Below are positions 1 to 6,895 of a stretch of 8,754 bases of DNA, in pieces. The notes beneath the pieces were generated by a model. The model was given only the letters and a program-made list of their open reading frames with translations, searched no databases and was not told the DNA's origin. The position numbers were made by a program, and so were the translations under genes. Numbering within the stretch: the stretch's first letter is position 1; every line of letters begins with the position of its first letter. The stretch covers positions 1 to 8,754 of the forward strand of contig JAIJLI010000058.1 in NCBI GenBank assembly GCA_022722495.1, read 5' to 3'. This stretch comes from Dialister sp. (GTDB lineage Bacteria; Bacillota; Negativicutes; Veillonellales; Dialisteraceae).

Positions 1-684
1 ATCAAGGACTTTCTTTCTCTTTCCCCAGAAAAGGCAAAAAGGTTGCGGCAGCTTATTGAAGAGGGGAAAGATCCCTTTCAGGATCCGGAATTGCGCACCC
101 TGTGCAAGGTGAAAGTTTTCTGTGAGATCGCCAAAGCACCTGTTACGGAAAAAGATGCCTTGAACGAAAGGTTGCCAGCACTCTTGATTGAGCCCATGCA
201 GGAGATGCTTAAGGAGATCGAAGAGGAAGGGCTTCTCTTTAGCCGGGGAGAAAAATGGGTATTCCAGCCTGCGCTCATCCAACAGGGAAGCCTTGATGCT
301 GCCGGATATATCGAGGATATGCCGAATAGTCGGGAACGGCTGATTCTGCACCTTCGTATTTTGGGACTCTCTCTCAAGGCCATCGGTGACAGGCTTTTCA
401 TCACCCGTGAACGCGTCCGTCAGATCGCGAGCCGTGCATTGGATAAGCGCCCGCCGCTGGCAGAAGATGCATGGCTGCCTGCCTGGGAAAGATATCATGG
501 GGTAGGGAAAGAGAATTTTTGCTATATCTTCCAGCTTCGAGAGAATACAGTGAACTACCTTAATATGGTCTGCGGTCATGTCCCCGCAAAGAAGAATCGA
601 TCGCTCCTTCTTGCAGAAATCGCAAAAGATACGACTTTCCCTGAAGAAGTTCGCTTCCGTGCAGCTCGCATGCATCTCTCCTGA
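1..684 (+). CDS. Sigma-70 region 4-like helix-turn-helix protein, C-terminal part
   Basis: The frame is open from the first base, so the N-terminus lies outside the window and 227 residues are visible. I cannot name the gene. Around visible residues 107-150 there is a helix-turn-helix closely resembling sigma-70 region 4.2. It has an ILGLSLKAIGDRL first-helix and turn segment, followed by TRERVRQI (residues 135-142) and an ALDK tail, the pattern that reads the -35 element in sigma factors. Before it lies a charged helical stretch (about 60-85), then a short segment that could be a winged helix. After it comes an unrecognised domain of about 75 residues. No sigma region 2 is visible, although it could lie upstream. 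The reading frame ends inside the first base pair of its terminator. It could be a regulator, a sigma-like factor, or the tail of a larger multi-domain protein. The DNA-binding call is fairly safe; the function is unknown. Confidence 0.8.
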   Translation: MKDFLSLSPEKAKRLRQLIEEGKDPFQDPELRTLCKVKVFCEIAKAPVTEKDALNERLPALLIEPMQEMLKEIEEEGLLFSRGEKWVFQPALIQQGSLDAAGYIEDMPNSRERLILHLRILGLSLKAIGDRLFITRERVRQIASRALDKRPPLAEDAWLPAWERYHGVGKENFCYIFQLRENTVNYLNMVCGHVPAKKNRSLLLAEIAKDTTFPEEVRFRAARMHLS

Positions 685-753
685 TTCCTTTGCTAGAGAA
701 AATACGAATGCTTTGATCATTCAGCATTTCTCTGGCAAAGGAATTTTTTTTTT
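684..753 (+). terminator. Intrinsic terminator after the HTH gene
   Basis: An 18-bp arm at 684-701 pairs with 727-744 with a single T·G wobble, and the hairpin runs into ten T residues (744-753). The loop can form an inner AATGCT/AGCATT stem. The first base of the hairpin is the last base of the TGA stop codon. Confidence 0.93.
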
Positions 754-890
754 GTTTCATGCGGGCTTGGAGGCTCAAAAATGCGTACAAGCAACTTTTA
801 AAATCAGGATAGCTTGTTCATGGCAGTCCGCTTCCTTTGCTCGCCTGTTTGAATCACGAAAATCAACCCTCTTGATAAACGAAAATCTAT

Positions 891-919
891 TTGACGCTAC
901 CCTCGGCAGGCTCTATAAT
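891..919 (+). promoter_or_regulatory. Promoter of leuS
   Basis: TTGACG (891-896), a 17-base spacer and a perfect TATAAT (914-919) form a near-consensus housekeeping promoter. Transcription should start near 925-927, giving a leader of about 52 nt before the chosen leuS start. The preceding 754-890 stretch shows no further signal. Confidence 0.9.
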
Positions 920-965
920 AGTAAGAACTGTTTTATCAAAAAATGTCGACAGTAACGAAAAATTT

Positions 966-973
966 GGAAGGTG
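966..973 (+). promoter_or_regulatory. Ribosome binding site that sets the leuS start
   Basis: GGAAGGTG sits at normal spacing before the ATG at 979. The in-frame upstream ATG at 943 has only an A/T-rich stretch ahead of it and would lie about 17 nt from the predicted transcription start. The 979 start is therefore preferred, and the encoded protein begins [15 protein letters not shown], typical for LeuRS. Confidence 0.85.
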
Positions 974-978
974 AAACT

Positions 979-3447
979 ATGCACGAAAAGTACGTACCTC
1001 AGCAGATCGAAAAGAAATGGCAGAAAATCTGGGAGGACACCAAAGCATTTGAAACTCATTCTGACCCGAGCAGAAAGAAATACTATGTATTGGAAATGTT
1101 CCCGTACCCGTCTGGCAATCTCCATATGGGACATGTCAGAAACTACTCCATCGGCGACGTTGTCGCTCGTTTCAAGACGATGCAGGGATTCAATGTCATT
1201 CATCCGATGGGCTTTGATGCCTTCGGTATGCCGGCTGAAAATGCGGCTATCAAGCACGGCATTCCACCGGCGGAATGGACCTATTCCAATATCGACAACA
1301 TGACCCGTCAGCAGAAAGAGCTCGGTCTTTCCTATGATTGGGGCAGAAAAGTCCTGACCTGCCGCGAAGACTACTACAAGCACACACAGAAGCTCTTCGA
1401 GATCTTCTATAAGAGAGGCCTCGCTTACAAGAAGGAAGCAAAGGTCAACTGGTGTGAAAGTTGCCACACTGTCCTCGCGAATGAACAGGTCGAAGAAGGA
1501 CGCTGCTGGCGCTGCAAGAATGAAGTCGTCAAGAAAGACCTCTCTCAGTGGTTCCTGAAGATCACCGACTATGCAGACCGCCTCCTTGCAGATCTCGACC
1601 ATATGCCAGGCTGGCCGGAACGTGTCAAGACCATGCAGAGAAACTGGATCGGCCGCTCCACTGGTACCCAGTTCTCCTTCAAAGTCGAAGGTACGGATGA
1701 TCAGATCCCGGTCTATACCACCCGTGTCGATACCGTCTACGGCGTCACCTACATGGTCCTTGCTCCGGAACACCCGCTTGTCGAAAAACTCATCGCGAAT
1801 AATCCGGAAAAGGCGAAGCTCGAAGCATTCATCGAAAAGATGAGAAATGAAAACGACATCGTCCGCACCGCAGAAGATGCACCGAAGCTCGGCATGTTCA
1901 CCGGCAGCTATGCCATCCATCCGCTGACCGGCGAACGCGTGCCGATCTGGATCGCGAACTACGTCCTCTACGAGTACGGTACCGGTGCTGTCATGGCTGT
2001 ACCGACCCACGACCAGCGCGACTGGGATTTTGCTAAGAAATACAGTCTCCCAATGAAACTCGTCGTCCAGAATAAAGCCGGCTCCCTCTCCCTTGACGAG
2101 ATGGACAAAGCCTATGACGCTGACGGCGTCCTTGTGAATTCTGCAGAATTTGATGGCCTGAAATCTGGAGAAGCCCGTGAAACCATCACCAAGAAATTCG
2201 AGGATATGGGCATCGGTGAAGGCAAAGTGAACTACCGTCTGCGTGACTGGCTGATTTCCCGCCAGCGCTACTGGGGATGCCCGATCCCGATCATCCACTG
2301 TCCGCATTGCGGCAATGTCCTTGTCCCGGAAAAAGACCTCCCAGTCAAACTGCCGGAAGACGTCAACTTCGTCGCTGGTGCGACCTCTCCGCTCGAAACC
2401 AGTGAAGCTTTCCTCCACTGCAAATGTCCACAGTGCGGCGCGGATGCTACGAGAGAAACCGACACGATGGATACTTTCATCGACTCTTCCTGGTACTTCC
2501 TGCGTTACTGCGACCCGCACAATACCGAAGAACCATTCGCTAAGGATAAGGCAAACTACTGGATGCCCGTCGACCAGTACATCGGCGGCATCGAGCACGC
2601 CATCCTTCACCTACTGTATTCCCGCTTCTTCATGAAAGTCCTTCAGGATGAAGGCATGGTCGACTATCCGGAACCATTCACGAACCTGCTTTGTCAGGGC
2701 ATGGTCCTGAAAGATGGCGGCAAGATGAGTAAATCCGTCGGCAACGTTGTTTCCCCAGAAGAAATCGTCGGGAAATACGGCGCGGACACGGCCCGCCTCT
2801 TCATCCTCTTTGCCGCTCCGCCGGAAAAAGACCTCGAATGGTCCGATCAGGGCGTCGAAGGCTCCTACCGTTTCCTGAAACGCGTCTGGAACATTGTCGG
2901 CAAGTACGAAGACATTCAGACTGAAGAAAAAGGCAAACTTTCCTCTGAGGAATTCGCTCTCAGAAGAAAACTGCACCAGACCATCGAGAAAGTCACCGAA
3001 GATCTGGATGGAAAATTTGCTTTCAATACCGCGATCTCTGCCATCATGGAACTCGTAAACGATATGTACCGCTTCATCGAAGCCCATGATACCATCGAAG
3101 CGAGCCTTTCCGGCGAGCTCGTCAGAAATCTCCTCATTCTCCTTGCGCCATTCGTTCCGCATATGACCGAAGAACTGTGGCAGAGTGCAGGGCAGAAGGA
3201 AGAAAGCATCCATCTGGCTGCTTGGCCAGCCTGCGATGAATCTGCTCTCGTCGTCGACGAAGTCGAACTCGCTGTCCAGGTCAATGGCAAGGTCCGCGCG
3301 ACAATCTCCGTTCCGGTTGCTATGGCGCGCGAAGAAATCGGCGAAAAAGCCCAGGCTCTTCCGGAAATCCAGAAATTCACCGAAGGCAAGACCATCGTGA
3401 AAGTCATCGTCGTTCCGAAGAGAATCGTCAATATTGTCGTCAAATAA
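979..3447 (+). CDS. leuS: Leucyl-tRNA synthetase
   Basis: Cytoplasmic class I synthetase that attaches leucine to tRNA-Leu using ATP. The product is 822 residues, the usual bacterial length. Signatures appear in order. The HIGH motif appears as HMGH (49-52) in the Rossmann fold. A zinc-ribbon-like pair has Cys159/162 and 176/179. The CP1 editing domain contains TTRVDT (247-252), where the family uses threonine-rich residues and Asp to hydrolyse misacylated tRNA. A second cysteine set lies at 441/444 and 483/486. KMSKS is perfect at 582-586. The last ~170 residues form the helical anticodon-binding domain and a C-terminal domain ([12 protein letters not shown]). The gene ends in two consecutive TAA codons. 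It is a single-gene unit with its own promoter and terminator. It prefers C-ending codons (GTC, CTC, ATC, TCC) more than trmK and the NIF3-family gene, which fits high expression. No frameshift or missing catalytic motif is seen. Confidence 0.98.
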   Translation: MHEKYVPQQIEKKWQKIWEDTKAFETHSDPSRKKYYVLEMFPYPSGNLHMGHVRNYSIGDVVARFKTMQGFNVIHPMGFDAFGMPAENAAIKHGIPPAEWTYSNIDNMTRQQKELGLSYDWGRKVLTCREDYYKHTQKLFEIFYKRGLAYKKEAKVNWCESCHTVLANEQVEEGRCWRCKNEVVKKDLSQWFLKITDYADRLLADLDHMPGWPERVKTMQRNWIGRSTGTQFSFKVEGTDDQIPVYTTRVDTVYGVTYMVLAPEHPLVEKLIANNPEKAKLEAFIEKMRNENDIVRTAEDAPKLGMFTGSYAIHPLTGERVPIWIANYVLYEYGTGAVMAVPTHDQRDWDFAKKYSLPMKLVVQNKAGSLSLDEMDKAYDADGVLVNSAEFDGLKSGEARETITKKFEDMGIGEGKVNYRLRDWLISRQRYWGCPIPIIHCPHCGNVLVPEKDLPVKLPEDVNFVAGATSPLETSEAFLHCKCPQCGADATRETDTMDTFIDSSWYFLRYCDPHNTEEPFAKDKANYWMPVDQYIGGIEHAILHLLYSRFFMKVLQDEGMVDYPEPFTNLLCQGMVLKDGGKMSKSVGNVVSPEEIVGKYGADTARLFILFAAPPEKDLEWSDQGVEGSYRFLKRVWNIVGKYEDIQTEEKGKLSSEEFALRRKLHQTIEKVTEDLDGKFAFNTAISAIMELVNDMYRFIEAHDTIEASLSGELVRNLLILLAPFVPHMTEELWQSAGQKEESIHLAAWPACDESALVVDEVELAVQVNGKVRATISVPVAMAREEIGEKAQALPEIQKFTEGKTIVKVIVVPKRIVNIVVK

Positions 3448-3455
3448 TAAGCAAG

Positions 3456-3488
3456 CGAAAAGAGAAGCCGCGAGGCTTCTCTTTTTCG
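3456..3488 (+). terminator. Intrinsic terminator of leuS
   Basis: A long stem (about 3458-3469 with 3474-3486, core AGAGAAGCC/GGCTTCTCT) closes on a GCGA tetraloop and ends in TTTTT (3482-3486). The A-rich 5' arm means it could also work weakly on the other strand. Confidence 0.92.
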
Positions 3489-3510
3489 TTGAAACGCGTA
3501 GTTCTGCGGA

Positions 3511-3657
3511 GAAGGGCGCCAAAGGCGCACCGTCATTCTGAGCGGACGGAAAGGACGTCCGTGAGATGGCCGCTGTCAGAACAAGTGGGGACTATGCCAA
3601 CGGATCTATGCGAAAAATGGACAGGGGAAAATCCGTCTTTCCGCATCGTCATTCTGA
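3511..3657. repeat. REP-like hairpin cluster with a direct repeat
   Basis: This intergenic stretch holds three hairpins and one direct repeat. GCGCC (3516-3520) pairs with GGCGC (3524-3528). CGGACG (3543-3548) pairs with CGTCCG (3556-3561), inside an outer pairing of TTCTGA and GCGG (3537-3545) with CCGC and TCAGAA (3570-3581). GGAAA (3626-3630) pairs with TTTCC (3638-3642). The 11-mer CGTCATTCTGA occurs at 3531-3541 and again at 3647-3657. Short palindromic elements starting with such a motif are commonly dispersed between genes in Firmicutes. Membership of a genome-wide family is inferred, because only this locus is visible. Confidence 0.55.
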
Positions 3658-3662
3658 ATTGT

Positions 3663-3691
3663 TTGGAATTTCTATATACTTATGTTATAAT
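3663..3691 (+). promoter_or_regulatory. Promoter of the exported-protein gene
   Basis: TTGGAA (3663-3668), a 17-base spacer and a perfect TATAAT (3686-3691), preceded by an extended -10 TGT. The predicted start near 3698 gives a short leader of about 20 nt carrying the AAAGGGG ribosome binding site (3707-3712). Confidence 0.85.
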
Positions 3692-3717
3692 GCGGTTATA
3701 GTTTCAAAGGGGTGGTC

Positions 3718-4389
3718 ATGATGAAAAAGAAATCTATTCTAGCTATCGGGCTCACCGCTGCCCTGCTTTTCGGCCTTACCGGAGAAGTAGAGGCATTCGG
3801 CTGGGGAGACATCGCGGGCAAAGCAGCGGATAAAGCCATCGGAAGCGTTCTTGGTTCTTCCGCCAAAAAGAAACCGGTAAAACAGTCCCGACCAAAGAGC
3901 GAGAAACAGAAGAAAAGCGAACGTGAAGCGGAAAAGTATGGCGTGAAACGGATAGAAAGTCCAGATGGCACGAATCCCACTGCCTTTGCAGGCACGCTCG
4001 ATCCATGGCCGCCGGATGAACTCTCCGCGCGCCCGGACTGGTTCGACAACCGCACGCAGCCTTGGATAATGACGAATGCACGCCTCGTCGCAGAGTATGA
4101 AAGTATGATCCAATGGCGTGCCTACGCGAAACAAAATGGCCTTGGTACCATCGAATCGGACGAAATCCGCTACACCGAGCTGATGGACGAAATTCATGTC
4201 CGCGTAAGAGCGATCGAAAGGTACTGTGATGCGGCAGAATATGGAGATGATCAGTCGATGCAGTCCAGAGCCTCCATGGGAGACTACCAGCGTGCAGTCG
4301 CCAGTAACATCGATCCGCTCAGTGGCTATGATCTGGATCTCAGCATCCCCGCAAATACACTCCCTGGCTATCATCCCGAGCGAAATTAA
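3718..4389 (+). CDS. Exported protein of unknown function
   Basis: I do not recognise a family. The 223-residue product starts with a clear Sec signal peptide: KKK at 3-5, a hydrophobic core at about 7-21, and a signal peptidase I site after VEA (24-26). There is no lipobox cysteine, so it should be released to the periplasm or exterior. The mature part begins with a Gly/Ala-rich helix-like stretch (FGWGDIAGKAADKAIGSVLG), then a strongly basic, probably disordered linker (50-74, many Lys/Arg/Glu). A Trp/Pro-rich segment follows (DPWPP, RPDWF, QPW at 95-116), then a helical region (118-195) with a single Cys (170). Either the ATG at 3718 or the one at 3721 is possible; AAAGGGG is well spaced for both, and GTG 3712 overlaps it and is unlikely. 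The gene is monocistronic with a strong promoter. No terminator directly follows it apart from the dyad at 4406-4471. Confidence 0.85.
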   Translation: MMKKKSILAIGLTAALLFGLTGEVEAFGWGDIAGKAADKAIGSVLGSSAKKKPVKQSRPKSEKQKKSEREAEKYGVKRIESPDGTNPTAFAGTLDPWPPDELSARPDWFDNRTQPWIMTNARLVAEYESMIQWRAYAKQNGLGTIESDEIRYTELMDEIHVRVRAIERYCDAAEYGDDQSMQSRASMGDYQRAVASNIDPLSGYDLDLSIPANTLPGYHPERN

Positions 4390-4393
4390 GGAA

Positions 4394-4471
4394 ACACGGA
4401 CTCAATCGTAGAATGTTCAGATTTTTTTATTTTATGAAAAGGAAACCGTGTAAAATCTTGAATTTCTACGA
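4394..4471. repeat. Two interleaved inverted repeats (possible pseudoknot or switch)
   Basis: Repeat A is ACACGG (4394-4399) with CCGTGT (4446-4451). Repeat B is TCGTAGAA (4406-4413) with TTCTACGA (4464-4471), extended across a 5x5 internal loop by AGATTTT (4419-4425) with AAAATCT (4452-4458). The order A-B-A'-B' means the two pairings interlock as a pseudoknot or exclude each other. The right arm of B overlaps the candidate -10 (TAAAAT, 4451-4456) of the downstream RNA. There is a T run in the loop, but no T tract follows the outer stem, so it is not a standard terminator. The role is unknown. Confidence 0.5.
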
Positions 4472-4845
4472 TGGTATTTCTCGGAGAGGAAAATCTTCCC
4501 GGGAGCCCAAAGCTCCCTTCGCACTCCTTCGTGCACAGTCCTATAGGAAAGGAGAGCAGAGAGGACAGACGGCGGATCCGATTTCCCTTCTCTCGCTCGA
4601 AAGCGTGCTAGCCGCCGGAGAGCGTAAGAAATACAAATCATATAAAGACGCAGCAGGTCAAAAGATCTCATGCAGGATTCGCCTCGCGGGCAAACCCTAG
4701 AGCGAAGTTTAGCCGTACTTGTACGACATGAACCGTGAAATGCGCTGGTGCCAGATTGCAGGGAATGCCTCCATGGATACTTATAAAACTCTGCTGCGCC
4801 TTTGTGGTGGAAGTGACCCTTTTTCGAAAAGAGGGTCACTTTTTT
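4463..4845 (+). ncRNA. Candidate structured non-coding RNA, class not recognised
   Basis: No convincing protein gene covers this stretch, yet it is dense in possible helices and ends in a strong terminator (4811-4845). Hairpins on the 5' side are GGAA/TTCC (4488-4499), GGGAGC/GCTCCC (4501-4517), GCAC/GTGC (4521-4534), and CGGCGG/CCGCCG (4570-4575 with 4612-4617) enclosing CGCT-CGAA-AGCG (4594-4605). The 3' part is closed by an 8-bp long-range helix, CGCAGCAG (4649-4656) with CTGCTGCG (4791-4798). Inside it are a helix of 4670-4676 with 4768-4774 (one mismatch) and three hairpins: TTCGC/GCGAA (4678-4706), CGTAC/GTACG (4714-4725) and CTGG/CCAG (4745-4754). A weak -10 (TAAAAT, 4451-4456) suggests a start near 4463, without a good -35. 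I find none of the conserved cores of tmRNA, SRP RNA, T-box or the common riboswitches. The 5' end is uncertain; part of it could be stacked dispersed repeats. Confidence 0.5.
4811..4845 (+). terminator. Intrinsic terminator of the candidate ncRNA
   Basis: AAGTGACCCT (4811-4820) pairs perfectly with AGGGTCACTT (4832-4841), with further TTTT/AAAA pairing toward the loop, followed by TTTTTT (4840-4845). No protein gene directly precedes it, so it implies an upstream non-coding transcript. Confidence 0.92.
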
Positions 4846-4930
4846 CGCGTATTGTCGATGACAGGGATACGATGATTCCACACAAAGCCTGAATGCCCTT
4901 CCTCGTCTTTTTTACATGTGCGACTTTTTC

Positions 4931-4959
4931 TTGCTTTTTCTCTCATTTATTGCTAAAAT
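4931..4959 (+). promoter_or_regulatory. Promoter of the tRNA gene
   Basis: TTGCTT (4931-4936), a 17-base spacer and TAAAAT (4954-4959) with an extended -10 TGC. The start is expected near 4966, leaving a 5' leader of about 12 nt for RNase P to remove. The 85 bases before it (4846-4930) show nothing beyond a short TGTC/GACA palindrome at 4853-4863. Confidence 0.75.
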
Positions 4960-4977
4960 AACATATGTCGATATTGC

Positions 4978-5054
4978 GGGCCTATAGCTCAGTTGGTTAG
5001 AGCAGGCGGCTCATAACCGCCCCGTCCCAGGTTCGAGTCCTGGTGGGCCCACCA
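4978..5054 (+). tRNA. tRNA with CAU anticodon, probably tRNA-Ile2
   Basis: A complete 77-nt cloverleaf. The acceptor stem pairs 4978-4984 with 5044-5050 (one T·G), the D arm has the 9-base loop AGTTGGTTA, and the anticodon stem is GGCGG/CCGCC around anticodon CAT at 5012-5014. The variable loop is 5 bases, the T stem is CCAGG/CCTGG with loop TTCGAGT, the discriminator is A, and CCA is encoded (5052-5054). CAU is shared by initiator Met, elongator Met and Ile2. The AGCAGGCGGCTCATAACCGC pattern resembles tRNA-Ile2 of Bacillus and E. coli far more than their elongator tRNA-Met, and the paired first acceptor base argues against the initiator. Ile2 needs TilS to convert C34 to lysidine so that it reads AUA. 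Base 22 is G, not A. Confidence 0.95.
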
Positions 5055-5059
5055 CAATG

Positions 5060-5101
5060 AACGTATCCGTGCTGATTTCAGTGATTTGGATACGTTTTTT
5101 T
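5060..5101 (+). terminator. Intrinsic terminator of the tRNA
   Basis: AACGTATCC (5060-5068) pairs perfectly with GGATACGTT (5088-5096) and leads into seven T residues (5095-5101). The loop contains a small CTGA/TCAG inner stem. Confidence 0.92.
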
Positions 5102-5166
5102 GATAGAGAAATGGAATGGCTGCGGGATAGTCCTGTAGGGCAAGTCTTCTCTGAAAGGATTCAACT

Positions 5167-5847
5167 ATGAAATTGACGAACCGATTACAGGCGGCAGCCG
5201 ATCTGGTGCCTGTCTGTGAGAGTATGGCCGATATTGGTACAGACCATGGCTACCTTCCCATTTACCTCGTGCAAGAGGGGCGCGCCAGGCGGGCCATCGC
5301 CTGCGATGTGAATGACGGCCCTCTTGCACGTGCCAAGGAGGATGTAATTTCTTCCGGATTTTCACGCCAGATCGGTTTACGACTGGGCGGAGGACTTTCA
5401 CCGATTGACAAAGGAGAGGTGGACGGTATCACCATCTGCGGGATGGGCGGCCTTTTGATGCGGGATATTCTCGCGGAGAATGAGGGAAAGGCGCAGGCGC
5501 TCTCATGGCTGGTGCTGCAGCCGCAGGGACATGTGGCGGAGCTCCGGCAGTTTCTTAGCAGGCATCATTTCCGCATTGAAAAAGAGGTGCTTTCACTGGA
5601 TGGCGGGCAGCTGTATGAATTGATGCTCGTCCGTCCCGGTGAGATGGAGGAGCTTTCGATGCTGCAGGCAGAAATCGGTGCGACGGCGGCATATCGGAAG
5701 GAGCCTCTTTTTAAGATGCATATCGAGCGGCTCATCCGGAAACGGCGCTTTGTGATCGAAGGGGCAAAGGATTCGAAGAGTGAGCGGCATCGCCTGTCCA
5801 GAGAAAAAGCACTGGAGGAAGTAAGCATATTGGAGGGACTCTTATGA
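5167..5847 (+). CDS. trmK: tRNA (adenine(22)-N1)-methyltransferase
   Basis: TrmK methylates N1 of A22 in the D arm of certain tRNAs using S-adenosylmethionine. At 226 residues the protein matches the family. The Rossmann-like SAM-binding domain is N-terminal: motif I ADIGTDHGYLP (21-31), an acidic ribose-contact motif ACDVN (45-49), then CGMGG (91-95) and LQPQ (117-120; the family usually has LQPN). The last ~60 residues are a charged helical hairpin or coiled coil, the typical C-terminal domain. AAAGGA (5154-5159) is the ribosome binding site, 7 bases before the ATG. I find no convincing promoter between the tRNA terminator and the gene. Its stop overlaps the next start as ATGA, so the two are translationally coupled. 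The same trmK-NIF3 pairing (yqfN-yqfO) occurs in Bacillus. Confidence 0.93.
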   Translation: MKLTNRLQAAADLVPVCESMADIGTDHGYLPIYLVQEGRARRAIACDVNDGPLARAKEDVISSGFSRQIGLRLGGGLSPIDKGEVDGITICGMGGLLMRDILAENEGKAQALSWLVLQPQGHVAELRQFLSRHHFRIEKEVLSLDGGQLYELMLVRPGEMEELSMLQAEIGATAAYRKEPLFKMHIERLIRKRRFVIEGAKDSKSERHRLSREKALEEVSILEGLL

Positions 5848-6890
5848 AAGTCACAGGAAATGATTTGATCGGATGGATGGAGTCGTGGACACCGAAAAGT
5901 CTCGCAGAGTCATGGGATCACCCGGGGCTTCAGGTGGGGGATTCTCGCCGCAGGGTCACGAAGGTACTGATTTCCCTCGACCTCACGGAAGAGAATGTGG
6001 ATCTTGCCGTCCGTGAAGGCGCTGAGATGGTGATTTCCCACCATCCCTTTCTTTTCAAGGCCATCCGCGAGCTTGACCTTCGGACGTATAAGGGGCGCGT
6101 GATCGAGAAGCTCGTGAAGCATGATATCCTGTCTTTTGCAGCTCACACGAATCTGGATACAGCCAAAGGTGGCGTGAATGATGCTCTGGCAGCTGCGCTC
6201 TCTCTTTCTGATACGGAAGGACTGGTCTTTGAGCAGGAAGCAAAAGAAATGAAGCTTGCGCTTTATGTGAAGCCTGTCACCGCGAAGGTGCTCCGACATA
6301 CGCTTTCAGAACTCTATGGGGATGCCGTAAATCATTTCTATCTTTTGGATGATGAGGATGATGCGACGGATGAGGCAAAGCTCGAATGTAATGTACCCAT
6401 CGCGCTGCTTGCTTCTGTCCTTGCGAAAGTACAGGAAATCTGTGGAGATATTCACTATGATGTATATACGCTGGAAAGCCACGGGTACAAGGAGTACATG
6501 GGGCGGATCGGAAATCTGCCTGCGCCCATGAGCGGAAAAGAAGCTCTCTCTCATATAAAGGAGAAGCTCGGCATTCCCGTCCTTCGTTATGCGGGAAATC
6601 CGAATATCACCATTTCCCGCGTGGCTGTTCTGGGCGGCGCGGGCAGCGAATTTGCTGCGCTTGCAAAAGCGAAGGGAGCAGATCTCTACCTGACGGGCGA
6701 TCTTAAGTACCATGAAGCGCAGGACGCTTCCCGCCTCGGTCTTCTCATCGCAGATGGCGGCCATTTCTATACCGAGCGTGTCATCGTTCCTGCTTTGGCA
6801 AAGCGCCTTCGGACGTATGCCGCAGAGCATGGCTGGGAGATCGAGGTCATCGAAGACAGCAGGGCAGAGGATATTTTCGTGGAAATGTAG
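5844..6890 (+). CDS. NIF3/YqfO-family dinuclear metal-centre protein
   Basis: A member of the NIF3 (DUF34) family, often labelled GTP cyclohydrolase I type 2. The physiological role is unsettled, so that label should not be taken as proven. The 348 residues carry the expected metal-site residues: SHHP (His66, His67), HTNLD (His101, Asp105) and GGHFYTE (His307, Glu311). The two conserved halves (about 1-125 and 235-348) are separated by a middle insertion where Bacillus YqfO carries a PII/CutA-like domain. Here that insertion (about 130-230) is present but diverged, with an acidic LLDDEDDATDE stretch, and I do not see its usual GNYxxC motif. GGAGGG (5832-5837) is the ribosome binding site inside trmK, and the start overlaps the trmK stop by four bases. 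Likely cytosolic. Confidence 0.93.
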   Translation: MKVTGNDLIGWMESWTPKSLAESWDHPGLQVGDSRRRVTKVLISLDLTEENVDLAVREGAEMVISHHPFLFKAIRELDLRTYKGRVIEKLVKHDILSFAAHTNLDTAKGGVNDALAAALSLSDTEGLVFEQEAKEMKLALYVKPVTAKVLRHTLSELYGDAVNHFYLLDDEDDATDEAKLECNVPIALLASVLAKVQEICGDIHYDVYTLESHGYKEYMGRIGNLPAPMSGKEALSHIKEKLGIPVLRYAGNPNITISRVAVLGGAGSEFAALAKAKGADLYLTGDLKYHEAQDASRLGLLIADGGHFYTERVIVPALAKRLRTYAAEHGWEIEVIEDSRAEDIFVEM

Positions 6891-6895
6891 AAAAA

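Noticed and set aside
943..978. Upstream ATG start adding 12 residues to LeuRS
   Set aside because: There is no Shine-Dalgarno before it, while 979 has a good one and matches the usual LeuRS N-terminus.
913..2610. A 565-codon open frame on the minus strand
   Set aside because: It lies wholly antisense to leuS and its upstream region. It follows from the C-ending codon preference of leuS, has no family features and no promoter or ribosome binding site of its own.
4413..4700. A 95-codon open frame on the plus strand
   Set aside because: It has no Shine-Dalgarno, an implausible composition and no recognisable motif, and it overlaps many RNA-like hairpins. The non-coding reading is better.
4680..4730. 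GGGCAAACCC resembling part of a cyclic di-GMP (GEMM) riboswitch
   Set aside because: The rest of the GEMM core, including the GACGCAAAGCC-type second strand, is absent, and no gene follows in the right position.
4432..4881. A 149-codon open frame on the minus strand
   Set aside because: No ribosome binding site or family signal; it is the complement of the hairpin-rich region and reads backwards through a terminator.
4729..4892. A 53-codon frame starting MNREMRWCQIAG
   Set aside because: There is no ribosome binding site and it would have to be translated through the strong terminator at 4811-4845.
5100..5131. Possible trmK promoter TTGATA with GATAGT
   Set aside because: The spacing is about 20 bases and the -10 is poor; not enough to annotate.
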